Below, in pieces: positions 7,957 through 15,589 of a DNA stretch of 30,660 nt; the stretch's first letter is position 1; each line of letters opens with the position of its first letter. Source of the DNA: JACJVV01 sp964581515 (GTDB lineage Archaea > Nanobdellota > Nanobdellia > Woesearchaeales > JACJVV01). The notes under the pieces are model-generated. The model worked only from the letters and a program-made list of their open reading frames with translations, ran no database searches and had not been told where the DNA came from. The stretch covers positions 1-30,660 of the forward strand of contig CAZOOV010000016.1 in the NCBI GenBank assembly GCA_964581515.1, in the 5' to 3' direction. The translations under genes and the position numbers were made by a program.

Positions 7957-8932
7957 ATGAGTAAAAACAAAAGTGAGAAACAGTTACCTAAAAAACAATA
8001 TTTAGTACTGAAAAATTTAGTCCAATACGCTGGTTGTGTAGAAATGCCAGATAAATTAACAAACACTAAGTTAATAATTAAAAATAGCAGAAAACCTTCT
8101 GAAAAAAAGGAATCTTATTCTATTTTAAATTATGGATTTAGTCCTAAAAAAATTCCTAAAAATATGTTAGACAAATTAATGAATCCCCCTAAAGGATCAA
8201 TAAATATAATAGCATTATCAGATTATTATGTAACAAATAATTGGTGTTGGCAAAATACTGGAATCAGTCATATAAATACAGTTGATGGTTATCTNNNNNN
8301 NNNNNNNACAATTATCACACTTTGTTAAAAAATCATATTTCTATTTTAGGACTAAGTTAGAAGTAAAACCAAGAGAAAAAATCTTTTATTCTATTAAGAA
8401 TAAACCTGAAATAATTCTAAAAATAATCAGAGAGTTTGTAAATCATGGTGACTATGAATTTTTAATAAATTCAGATTTTTTTAAATACAATATTTTTATC
8501 AATAAAATAGACTGGACTTTAGCTAAGATGTTTCCTGAAATGTTTATAGAAGAAGTAAGAATTGATTCTAATAGAAATTCAAGAACTATTGGAGACAAAG
8601 AAAAAAGATGTACTGGTGACATTCATGAGAAGCTAAAAATAATAATTCCTCCATCTTTCTATGGATTATATTTAAATGGAGATTTTGAAGATAATATTAT
8701 TAAAGAAATACCCTTAGAACAAATATTATTGAGCTGTTTAATTACAGATTATTCTAATTGTATTAATAAGGAACTAAAACAAAAATTAAGTGATTCTATA
8801 ATCTTTATGAAGAATCATATGGGTATTACAGATAAATTAAAATTACCTAAGAAATATTGGGCATTAACTTATCAAAGTATAAATCGAAAGGAGGTTAAAG
8901 CTAAGAAAGGTTATAAGAAGAAGCGGGCTTAG
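7957..8932 (+). CDS. Unknown protein, interrupted by an assembly gap
   Basis: An open frame from the ATG at 7957 reads up to the 13 N at 8295-8307. Another frame, offset by one base, is open right after the gap to 8932 (SHFVKKSYFYFRTK... to KKGYKKKRA). Both halves share the same AT-rich, Lys/Ile/Asn-rich composition. No promoter or start site is needed after the gap, so this is best read as one gene of about 325 residues whose gap length is wrong: the frames join if the true gap is a multiple of three. I recognise no domain. Visible features are a WCW motif (about residue 97), two Pro-rich basic stretches (NSRKPSEKKE, MNPPKG), and a very basic C-terminus. Alternatively two genes or a pseudogene. 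Confidence 0.6.
8295..8307. other. Assembly gap (13 N)
   Basis: Thirteen undetermined bases inside a reading frame; the flanking frames do not match, so the gap length is not exact. Confidence 0.99.
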
Positions 8933-8950
8933 TACCTTATAAGAATAATC

Positions 8951-9000
8951 GCCCAGCAGGGGCTTTATACTTTTAGTTTAAGTCCCACATTTATTGTGGG
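8951..9000. terminator. Paired hairpins between convergent genes
   Basis: Two short hairpins lie between the stops at 8932 and 9004. GCCC-agcag-GGGC (8951-8963) is followed by a T-rich run. CCCACA (8984-8989) pairs with TGTGGG (8995-9000) across a 5-nt loop. They probably end transcription from both sides. Confidence 0.45.
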
Positions 9001-9003
9001 TCA

Positions 9004-9546
9004 TTAATTAATTGAAAAAGAATTAACAAAAGAAGCAATATACTCATTCTCACCATTGCTTTCTTTATATGTCGATATTACCTGATACATCTTATCCCCT
9101 TTTAGAAAAAACTTTGTATAAGCAACTCTTGTATTACCAACATATTCAAATTTATATTTGACCTCTTTTCCCAAAGTATCTTCAGTAGAAATATCTTTCT
9201 CCTCAACAACTTCATATTCAGACGTATTTGTGAAAGCTCCAAAAAATATTTCTCTTTGTTCTTGTACTAATTCAGTTTGACTAAAGTCGTATACAAAAAC
9301 AGAAAATTCAGATTCCAAATCATAATTAAAATAATTATAATAATGTTGCACAATATTAAAATCAACTGTTTCCACTAAAGTATCAGGTTCACCAGGAAAA
9401 GCGGCAGTAAACTTCAATTCATCACTATTAATTTGTGTTGCTTTTAAAGGTCCTTCTCCAATCATACCTTCTGGTTCAGGAACCATACATCCTGATAGAA
9501 TACACATGCTTATTATCAATATTAAAATAGATATTTTATTTAACAT
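9004..9546 (-). CDS. Lipoprotein of unknown function (FPG-type)
   Basis: 180 aa. A signal segment ends with lipobox ILSGC (Cys20), so it should be anchored to the outer face of the membrane. The mature part is a single domain starting with FTAAFPGEPD and ending with a long helix-like tail (GDKMYQVISTYKES...ASFVNSFSIN). That outline (an early F-x-x-x-FPG-x-P, a closing aromatic-rich strand, and a final A-S-F-x-x-S-F) recalls small PsbP/DUF1795-like lipoproteins of bacteria and archaea. That resemblance is by eye only. It ends facing the gap gene and lies downstream of the membrane protein at 9590 on the same strand (43-bp gap), perhaps as one unit. Confidence 0.7.
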   Translation of the reverse strand: MLNKISILILIISMCILSGCMVPEPEGMIGEGPLKATQINSDELKFTAAFPGEPDTLVETVDFNIVQHYYNYFNYDLESEFSVFVYDFSQTELVQEQREIFFGAFTNTSEYEVVEEKDISTEDTLGKEVKYKFEYVGNTRVAYTKFFLKGDKMYQVISTYKESNGENEYIASFVNSFSIN

Positions 9547-9589
9547 ACCTACTTTTTATTAATTCTTATTTATAAAATCTTTGGAAAAA

Positions 9590-10354
9590 TTAGTTCATCA
9601 TAGAGAATTTAATCTCATTTTTTCTACATAGTTGAGAAACAATAACCGAAACATCATTTTTCAATCCTTTAGCATACTTTATCTCCAATTCAATGTTTAA
9701 AGGAGTTTTGGTCAACCCCCACTCAACATCAGGTGTAACTGTAGAAATAACATATTTGTGATTCAGTTCATAGATAAAATCAGACATATTTGAACATTCA
9801 ATAAAATCTTCTCTGTCCATATCATCAATTTTAGCAATATTCTCTTTACTAGTGGATAGCTTTTTGATAAATAATTCCATTATCTTCTTGATATCAGAAG
9901 TAGTCAAAGAATAATACATAACTTCCTTTTTCTTCCTTTTATAATAATATATAGTTGTTATGATTACAGAAACAACCAATGCACCAACACCTGCTATTAA
10001 CTCAATCCAAGCTTCATAATATTGTAAACTAAATTCTTTTATTATCCATTGGTCAATTGTTACAAATAGGAGTGAGAATACTATAATACTTCCTAGAAAT
10101 ACTAAGAAAATTTTGTAATCCCAACCACTAAACATAGAGTATCGCCACCAAATTGTAGGATTTTTAGCATACCTTAACCATCTTTCATTTCCAATTATGA
10201 ATTTTCCGAAGAGAGTTATAATAACTATTATTCCAAAACCAATGTAAGCAGATATTGCAGCATACTGCTCATAGCCAAAATATCTGAAACCGACAACTAA
10301 TGGAATTACAATAAAAAATGCTGTAATGAGCAATGTTTCAAGTTTTAGCTTCAT
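9590..10354 (-). CDS. Four-helix membrane protein with cytoplasmic C-terminal domain, unknown
   Basis: 254 aa from the ATG at 10354. An upstream in-frame TTG at 10360 is a less likely start, because the box A TATATAAA (minus strand, 10378-10385) is 24-31 nt before 10354. Hydrophobic segments lie at about residues 8-27, 33-52, 84-103 and 120-140. They are followed by a KRKKK stop-transfer cluster, so the C-terminal 110 residues are probably cytoplasmic. That tail mixes helix and strand (SDIKKIMELFIKKL; NIELEIKYAKGLKNDVSVIVSQL) and matches no family I know. Divergent from the small membrane protein at 10436. Confidence 0.7.
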   Translation of the reverse strand: MKLKLETLLITAFFIVIPLVVGFRYFGYEQYAAISAYIGFGIIVIITLFGKFIIGNERWLRYAKNPTIWWRYSMFSGWDYKIFLVFLGSIIVFSLLFVTIDQWIIKEFSLQYYEAWIELIAGVGALVVSVIITTIYYYKRKKKEVMYYSLTTSDIKKIMELFIKKLSTSKENIAKIDDMDREDFIECSNMSDFIYELNHKYVISTVTPDVEWGLTKTPLNIELEIKYAKGLKNDVSVIVSQLCRKNEIKFSMMN

Positions 10355-10404
10355 ATTCAAATTAATTATTATTACAGTTTATATATATTTTGAATTTAGA
10401 AAGT

Positions 10405-10412
10405 TTTATAAA
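10405..10412 (+). promoter_or_regulatory. Box A of the gene at 10436
   Basis: TTTATAAA, 24-31 nt upstream of the ATG at 10436. Confidence 0.55.
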
Positions 10413-10435
10413 TATGAAACTCTGAAAAATCATTA

Positions 10436-10792
10436 ATGGATTCAGTTATTTACTTGCAACATGGAATAAGGTTAATCCTTTTACTTGTAATAAGTGCTGT
10501 AACAATGTACTTGCTTCTAAAGAAATTTAATGTTGATAAGAAATGGGGTTTCTCATTTTTAACATCATTAGTTGCAATTGTAGGTTATCTTGTACTTTCT
10601 TTTAATACATATACAAAGTATTTAGGTCTAGCTTTAGGTACTTATCTTATGTTAAAGTTTGTTGCAAAGATGGAAGAAAAACCATTAAACAAACTATTAA
10701 TCATTTGGTTCCTATGCACATGGATTGCAGAAATAATATTGGGACTGATTGCAGTAGCAGTTTTAGCATTCTTTGGTTTATTACAAGCTTAA
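10436..10792 (+). CDS. Small four-helix membrane protein, unknown
   Basis: 118 aa, almost wholly hydrophobic. Four predicted transmembrane helices lie at about residues 10-29, 38-56, 58-75 and 86-114, joined by short basic loops (KKFNVDKKW, KMEEKPLNK). No catalytic motif is visible. It has a clear leaderless promoter, so it is probably a real monocistronic gene. It converges on the helicase gene at 10929. Confidence 0.7.
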   Translation: MDSVIYLQHGIRLILLLVISAVTMYLLLKKFNVDKKWGFSFLTSLVAIVGYLVLSFNTYTKYLGLALGTYLMLKFVAKMEEKPLNKLLIIWFLCTWIAEIILGLIAVAVLAFFGLLQA

Positions 10793-10834
10793 GTTATTTA
10801 ATTAAGCATTATATTTTTCTTATAGCACCGCTTC

Positions 10835-10914
10835 CCTTTTCCCCAACACAAGTAGAGGGAAAAGGTAAGCTAGGGAGAGAGGAGTTGAGGGGAAATTCCT
10901 GTTAATAAGACAGG
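10835..10914. repeat. Purine/pyrimidine-skewed inverted repeat between convergent genes
   Basis: CCTTTTCCC (10835-10843) pairs with GGGAAAAGG (10857-10865), a 9-bp stem with a 13-nt loop. It is followed by a strand-biased G/A run (10871-10895: tagggagagaggagttgagg...) and a small CCTGT/ACAGG stem (10898-10902, 10910-10914). It probably serves as a bidirectional terminator. The layout also recalls dispersed intergenic palindromes of the CCCTCTCCC...GGGAGAGGG...TGAGGGG kind seen in many bacteria. Confidence 0.45.
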
Positions 10915-10928
10915 TGCATGGGGAAAAG

Positions 10929-12572
10929 CTAGCTGTCGTTTAGTATAGTTGCGTTGTCTTTAGCTCTTGTTACAGCAGTATAAAGCAGACTTTTCTCATC
11001 CATCTTGTATTTTTTTGTTTTTGCAATAAATATTGCAACATTTGAATATTCGCTACCTTGTGATTTGTGTATTGTCATGCAATCGGCACTCTCAAACTTC
11101 TCATTATCAAATTCAGACCTATGTATTTTAATTTCTTTAAGCTCATTATGCCATAGTGTAAAATAATTATCTTCATAGTCAATAATAATGCATAAGTCGC
11201 CATTCATTAAACCATAACGATAAAGATTTTGCTTTACGACTATTTTATCGTTTTTGAAGAATGAATAGGTGTAGTTGGTATATATTGGAGTTTGGGTAGA
11301 TAATTTATGTTCTTGAATGAGAAGGATGAACTCTTCACGAGATTTCCTAGTATTAGTTAGAAATTGGTATTTTTCATTGTATAATCCAATTATTTGTTTT
11401 TTTAGGTTAGATAGTAGAGGATATTTAAGTTTAAGCTTATTATTTAGTACTGAATCAGATAGTGTCTTTATTATTTGGTTAGTTGTTCTAAAATTCCTAC
11501 TGAATTTTACACAACCAAAATGAGACCCTAATTTAAGTAAGATATCATAGTTAGACATTTTTAATTGTTTGCTGTCACCAGCAAATATTATTTTAGATTT
11601 ATTTGGAATAGATTTAGTTAAGGATAGTAATAGGTTAGGAGTTAGGAAAGAAGTTTCATCAATAATAATTACATCAGGAATCCATTTACCACAGACCTTA
11701 AGTACATTTTCTTCATATTTTGCAAAGTTACCATTATAATCAGCACCTAAACTTTTATGTATTGTATGTCCATCTTGTAATAATGAACTTGCTTTACCAC
11801 TATATGACATAACTAATACTTTATGCTGTTGATTTCTTAAGTATGTAATTAGACTATTGAGAACTTTTGTTTTACCTGTTCCAGCAGAGGAGTTTAGGAC
11901 AGTTATTTTATTCTCAATAAAAGAATCAATGAACTTTTCTCTTTGCTCATTAACATCAACTCCATCTTTTTCAAACTGACACTTAATCTTATCGTTATTA
12001 AAACAAAGAGAAGTTTCATATTTGTTAATATAATCTAAATGTTGTATAGCTTTTTGAATATTTTTTTCATCATCAATTATCGATTCATCTTCTGAATCAA
12101 TAATTCTATCTATTGGGTCAATATCAAAGACTAAATCTTCATCAACATAATTTTCCAACTCAACGGTGTTGTTATTTAGTTCTCTATCTTGCACTTGAAG
12201 ATATTCAAAATCACTTTTTGGCTTTTCTAGAAATGAATAAATACCTTCATCTTGAAAATCCACCATCCTAAATGGTTTGAAATTATCAATTTTACAATCT
12301 CCTTTAATTTCGAATCCATAGTGAGGTGCTTTTTTTGTTGGTGTTAAAACAGCTTGAATAGAATCTGTTCCAGTTATTTCTATCCTGTAATTTCGTAATC
12401 CATTCAAGATGTTTCCATCTTCATTCTGAAAGAGCAAAACTGGTAAACCCAGTCCAGCAATATCCATCCTTATGACTTCACCTGACCTAATAAATTTATT
12501 ATCAAGACCCTTAGTCCCATATGCCCCCATATTTCTTGGTTCTGTTAATTTTAACATTTCTTCAATACACAT
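10929..12572 (-). CDS. RecD/Dda-like superfamily 1 DNA helicase
   Basis: 547 aa. Helicase motifs are in order: Walker A SSAGTGKTK (Lys234), motif Ia-like VLVMSYSGKAS, Walker B VIIIDETS (Asp305-Glu306), motif III AGDSKQL (331-337), motif IV-region FSRNFRTT, an SH3-like MNGDLCIIIDY, motif V TIHKSQGSEY (500-509), motif VI YTAVTRAK (531-538). This is the AAA_30/UvrD_C_2 pattern of RecD2, Dda and TraA, which unwind DNA 5'-3' using ATP. Residues 1-200 are unlike RecD2's helix-hairpin-helix N-terminus. They contain a beta-rich part and an acidic linker (DEDLVFDIDPIDRIIDSEDES) of unknown role. The start has a GGTGAT ribosome site 5 nt upstream. Repair or accessory-element replication are both possible. 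Confidence 0.9.
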   Translation of the reverse strand: MCIEEMLKLTEPRNMGAYGTKGLDNKFIRSGEVIRMDIAGLGLPVLLFQNEDGNILNGLRNYRIEITGTDSIQAVLTPTKKAPHYGFEIKGDCKIDNFKPFRMVDFQDEGIYSFLEKPKSDFEYLQVQDRELNNNTVELENYVDEDLVFDIDPIDRIIDSEDESIIDDEKNIQKAIQHLDYINKYETSLCFNNDKIKCQFEKDGVDVNEQREKFIDSFIENKITVLNSSAGTGKTKVLNSLITYLRNQQHKVLVMSYSGKASSLLQDGHTIHKSLGADYNGNFAKYEENVLKVCGKWIPDVIIIDETSFLTPNLLLSLTKSIPNKSKIIFAGDSKQLKMSNYDILLKLGSHFGCVKFSRNFRTTNQIIKTLSDSVLNNKLKLKYPLLSNLKKQIIGLYNEKYQFLTNTRKSREEFILLIQEHKLSTQTPIYTNYTYSFFKNDKIVVKQNLYRYGLMNGDLCIIIDYEDNYFTLWHNELKEIKIHRSEFDNEKFESADCMTIHKSQGSEYSNVAIFIAKTKKYKMDEKSLLYTAVTRAKDNATILNDS

Positions 12573-12593
12573 AAGTTATCACCACAAAGTAAG

Positions 12594-12633
12594 AACCAAA
12601 ATTGGTTTTTAAGACTAATTAGTGTATAATAAA
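12594..12633 (-). promoter_or_regulatory. Helicase promoter with inverted repeat at the start site
   Basis: Minus-strand box A TTTATTATA (12625-12633). About 20-30 bp downstream lies the inverted repeat AACCAA-aa-TTGGTT (12594-12607), where transcription should begin. It could be a repressor site or a small leader hairpin. Confidence 0.35.
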
Positions 12634-12735
12634 CAAAATACACAATTTAATTTAATAGAAGATTACACATCCAAACTCATTGAATTAAGTCAAAATCTTT
12701 GTAACAGATTGATTTTTGTCAGTATTCTTAACACT

Positions 12736-13485
12736 TCATGAACTGTTCTTTTTTACTATATTATTAAATCTTGTATTTGAGATATAATGATCTGCTAAAA
12801 TCTTTCCATCTTTAACTAATGTTAGAACAGAATATATAGAAGGTGCACTTTGTGCTTGTTTTGGTGTTTTTAATTCAGTTATTTTAATTTTAAGTTTCTT
12901 TTTACTGTTTGAATCAAGTTCTTCAATAAATCTTGCAACCCAAGGACACTGATTAGAATAAATTATTTGCCACCCATTTAGCTTACTTAAATTTTTTTTA
13001 TAATCATTAAATTTAGGAAGTTTACCTTTCTTCAATTGTTTAACTAACAATTGTTGTTTTCCATCCTCTTCAATTACCTTAAATCCATTTCTCAAGAAAA
13101 CGTCTTTAGAGGCCATAAATGAATCATCACTTGCAATTACAGCTATACCTAACTTTCCTTTTGCATCTTTTATACATTCCTGAATCAAATCTGAGCCAAA
13201 ATTTTGTTTCTTATATTTATTTGGAGATACCCAAATACAATGTATAAATAAATAACCTTTAGCATCAACAGCCCTCCATGCATTCTCCCCATCAATATAT
13301 TCTATGTAACCATTAATACTTTTACCATCTGTTAATATTTTTATCTTTAAACCTTCTTTTAATCTATCTTTTACCCAATCCTGTTTTTTATTGTAACCAA
13401 TACTATCTTTTTTACAAAAACAAACCGAAGGATAATCTTTGTAATTTTGCAAATCCAAATTAATTTTCTGAAGCGACATAATCAT
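12736..13485 (-). CDS. GNAT acetyltransferase with C-terminal YoaP-like domain
   Basis: 249 aa. The N-terminal half (about 25-155) is a GNAT fold: a central strand-rich core with GYLFIHCIWVSPNKYKKQNFGSDLIQECI. The Gln/Lys-x-x-Gly-x-Gly/Ser acetyl-CoA loop is present but weakened (KQNFGSDL). It ends in MASKDVFLRNGFKVIEEDG, as in acetyltransferases. The C-terminal part (about 165-249) is YoaP-like: GWQIIYSNQCPWVARFI, then KTPKQAQSAPSIYSVLTLVKDGKILADHYIS. Family members acetylate unknown acceptors; the CPWV Cys in the second domain is conserved. The start is the ATG at 13485 or the next ATG at 13479. Divergent from the parvulin gene. Confidence 0.85.
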   Translation of the reverse strand: MIMSLQKINLDLQNYKDYPSVCFCKKDSIGYNKKQDWVKDRLKEGLKIKILTDGKSINGYIEYIDGENAWRAVDAKGYLFIHCIWVSPNKYKKQNFGSDLIQECIKDAKGKLGIAVIASDDSFMASKDVFLRNGFKVIEEDGKQQLLVKQLKKGKLPKFNDYKKNLSKLNGWQIIYSNQCPWVARFIEELDSNSKKKLKIKITELKTPKQAQSAPSIYSVLTLVKDGKILADHYISNTRFNNIVKKNSS

Positions 13486-13575
13486 ATAAATAGAATTAGT
13501 AATTAATAAATTTTCTTATAAAATTAAGAAACATTAATAAATAGAAATAATAACGAAAATAAAAGGTGATATATT

Positions 13576-13851
13576 ATGGCAGAAGAAATTAGTGCATCGC
13601 ACATATTAGTTGAAGATGAAGAATTTTGTAATCAGCTTCTTGAGAAAATAAAAGCAGGATCAAATTTTGAAGAGCTTGCAAAAGAAAATTCAAAATGTCC
13701 ATCTGGTCAAAAAGGAGGAGATCTTGGAACATTTGGAAAAGGTATGATGGTTCCAGACTTTGAAAAAGCTGCTTTTGATTTGGAAGTAGGAGGAGTCTCA
13801 GGTGTTGTAAAAACAAGATTTGGATTTCATATCATAAAGCGAACTGGATGA
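13576..13851 (+). CDS. Small parvulin-type peptidyl-prolyl cis-trans isomerase
   Basis: 91 aa, a single PpiC/parvulin domain with no signal peptide, so it is probably cytoplasmic. Motifs: ASHILVEDEE (first strand, active-site His9), GSNFEELAKENSKCPSGQKGGDLGTFGKGMMVPDFEKAAF (binding face), and TRFGFHIIKRTG (second His and closing strand). It speeds prolyl bond isomerisation during protein folding. Minimal parvulins of this size are known in Thaumarchaeota and DPANN archaea. A GGTGAT ribosome site lies 6 nt before the ATG. It converges on the TrmB-family gene with a 29-bp gap. Confidence 0.93.
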   Translation: MAEEISASHILVEDEEFCNQLLEKIKAGSNFEELAKENSKCPSGQKGGDLGTFGKGMMVPDFEKAAFDLEVGGVSGVVKTRFGFHIIKRTG

Positions 13852-13880
13852 GATAAAAACTTAATGTGGGCTTTTATTTC

Positions 13881-14639
13881 TTAACTTGTCCCACTCATCC
13901 ACATTATATCGAAGTATTGTTTGAAGGATTTGGTCACTTCTTCTGAACTGATCCTGATTACTAAAGGCTCTTTTGTTAAGATCAAGATGCAGGTCTTGTT
14001 CTTGTACATCATTATCTCGGCAGGAGTTGATTGTTTCATGAACTTGACATTATGATTCTTTGCTTTCAAAAAGAAGTCAATCCGTTCTTTTCTTTTTCTT
14101 AATTCTTCGTTAAAAACTATATCAGTAACTATGCCTTTACTTTCTCTTATCTTTGAATGTTTCAAAAAGAACCTGTCTGCAACTTCTTCACTCTCACCTT
14201 TACTTGCACCAAAAGCGTAGCATCGATCACCTTTGCCACATTCTGACAATAGATCATCAAAGACTGTCTTCATCCCATTCCATCCATGAAAAGATTCAAC
14301 ATTTACACTCTCTTTTACTTTCTGATACTCAGCAAGAAGTATTGGAAGCATTTGATTTACAATGTTCTCTTCTTTTTCAATCTCCTGCTTTTTCTGATTC
14401 AAGAAGAATTTCAAATGATTCGGACTTGCTGGACTAAAATGAGATACACCATTCTTTTCCAGTTTTGATATCAGACCTTTTTCAGCCAGCCGATTTGTTA
14501 CATCATAGATATTTGAAGGAGAAATACCTGATTTCTTAGCTAATGCTGTTTTTGTACATTCGCCTATTGCCAAAAGTGCTTCATATACCTTGATTTCACC
14601 TTCAGTTAACCCAATTTGCCTAAGATTATGTAGTTCCAT
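13881..14639 (-). CDS. TrmB-family transcriptional regulator (module 1)
   Basis: 252 aa. An N-terminal winged helix (about 1-75: LTEGEIKVYEALLAIGECTKTALAKKSGISPSNIYDVTNRLAEKGLI) is followed by a helical linker (80-115). A C-terminal effector domain (about 115-250) has YAFGASKGESEE, IVTDIVFNEE and IRISSEEVTKSFKQYFDIMW. TrmB proteins sense sugars or other ligands and repress or activate transport and metabolic genes. Box A TTTATATA (minus strand, 14661-14668) lies 22-29 nt before the ATG, so the mRNA is leaderless. Divergent from the membrane protein at 14735, whose promoter carries an inverted repeat around its box A. That protein is the obvious target (inference). Confidence 0.9.
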   Translation of the reverse strand: MELHNLRQIGLTEGEIKVYEALLAIGECTKTALAKKSGISPSNIYDVTNRLAEKGLISKLEKNGVSHFSPASPNHLKFFLNQKKQEIEKEENIVNQMLPILLAEYQKVKESVNVESFHGWNGMKTVFDDLLSECGKGDRCYAFGASKGESEEVADRFFLKHSKIRESKGIVTDIVFNEELRKRKERIDFFLKAKNHNVKFMKQSTPAEIMMYKNKTCILILTKEPLVIRISSEEVTKSFKQYFDIMWMSGTS

Positions 14640-14688
14640 AAAGGGATAATACCTATAATATATATAAATCTTTCTAAAGTAGTCCTGT

Positions 14689-14721
14689 TAGGGGACACCC
14701 TGATTTATATGACGTCCCCTA
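14689..14721. promoter_or_regulatory. Inverted repeat TAGGGGAC-N17-GTCCCCTA straddling box A of gene 14735
   Basis: Perfect 8-bp arms at 14689-14696 and 14714-14721. The 17-bp spacer holds TTTATATG (14704-14711), the box A at 24-31 nt before the ATG at 14735. A dimer bound to both arms would bury the TATA box, a classic archaeal repression layout. Confidence 0.65.
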
Positions 14722-14734
14722 TTATATATTAACT

Positions 14735-15544
14735 ATGCTATCAATAAACTGGCCACTGGTCCTTGTTACGACAGTTGTACTATACGTCCTTACAATAGTC
14801 TGTCTACCATTCAATGCAGTATATGCAACTGTTTTCTTGTTTACACTTATATCATTCTGGAGTAGGCTTCCAGGTGTTGGTATAGTTCATCCATTTTTCC
14901 TGCTTTATAATACAGATTTAGTTGATCTGTTTGCATTAATCATAACAATCAATTTAGGGCCTGGGCCGGGAATTGCACTAATTGCAGTAGGTAATCTTTG
15001 GCCAAGAGTATGTGGTGTTCATCCTCCTTGGGGAGCTGTAATCACCGATACAGTCTCAATGTCTATTGTTGCACTATTCATTCCATTTATCCATTCAGCA
15101 ATAGGAGGAAATATATTTATGAGCATGATTATTTTTACACTAATAAGAGCTATTCTTTGGCAACCACTTGATTTGATATTTTGGCCTCAAGCGTGGGCAA
15201 GCATAGGTCAACAGATAATATTAATATTAGTTAATGTACCTACAATATTTATCATCAATGGTTTTTACGCGAAAATATTTGGAGACTTCTTTGATAATCT
15301 TATGCAAAAAGGAGTAGCTTTCTCATGGCCGTTATTTCTCTTTGCTACAATTGTAATACTTGTGTTTTATATCTCAGTCTTTGGAAAATCAAAATCAATA
15401 GGCATCAAAGTATCGCTTGGCAAGATTGTAAAACGAAGGATAAAGAAAGCTAAAGAGAAAAGAGATAATAATAAAGATAGAAATATGTACTTACAAAGAG
15501 ATGATGAAGTTGAAGAGATGAGAGAGATACAGAGATTTATTTAA
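14735..15544 (+). CDS. Multi-pass membrane protein, paralog of the 16263-17030 product
   Basis: 269 aa with about seven or eight hydrophobic helices and a basic, charged cytoplasmic tail (KRRIKKAKEKRDNN...). Motifs shared with the paralog encoded at 16263: FWSRLPG (about 42-48), NTDLVDLF (60-67), ITIN, PRVCGVHPPW (about 90-99), a polar D-T in the next helix, LFIPF, and FYAKIFGDFFDNL (about 178-190). The conserved Arg, Asp, Pro-Pro-Trp and Gly-Asp-Phe-Phe-Asp residues inside or beside membrane segments suggest a transport or channel role, but I know no named family. The promoter carries an operator-like repeat and the gene is divergent from a TrmB regulator, so a ligand-controlled transporter is the best guess. 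Confidence 0.75.
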   Translation: MLSINWPLVLVTTVVLYVLTIVCLPFNAVYATVFLFTLISFWSRLPGVGIVHPFFLLYNTDLVDLFALIITINLGPGPGIALIAVGNLWPRVCGVHPPWGAVITDTVSMSIVALFIPFIHSAIGGNIFMSMIIFTLIRAILWQPLDLIFWPQAWASIGQQIILILVNVPTIFIINGFYAKIFGDFFDNLMQKGVAFSWPLFLFATIVILVFYISVFGKSKSIGIKVSLGKIVKRRIKKAKEKRDNNKDRNMYLQRDDEVEEMREIQRFI

Positions 15545-15589
15545 TTAAAAATAGTAAACATATTAAACACAACCCAATATCCTAACAAT

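Noticed and set aside
13589..13816. 75-aa minus-strand frame
   Set aside because: Entirely antisense to the well-supported parvulin gene.
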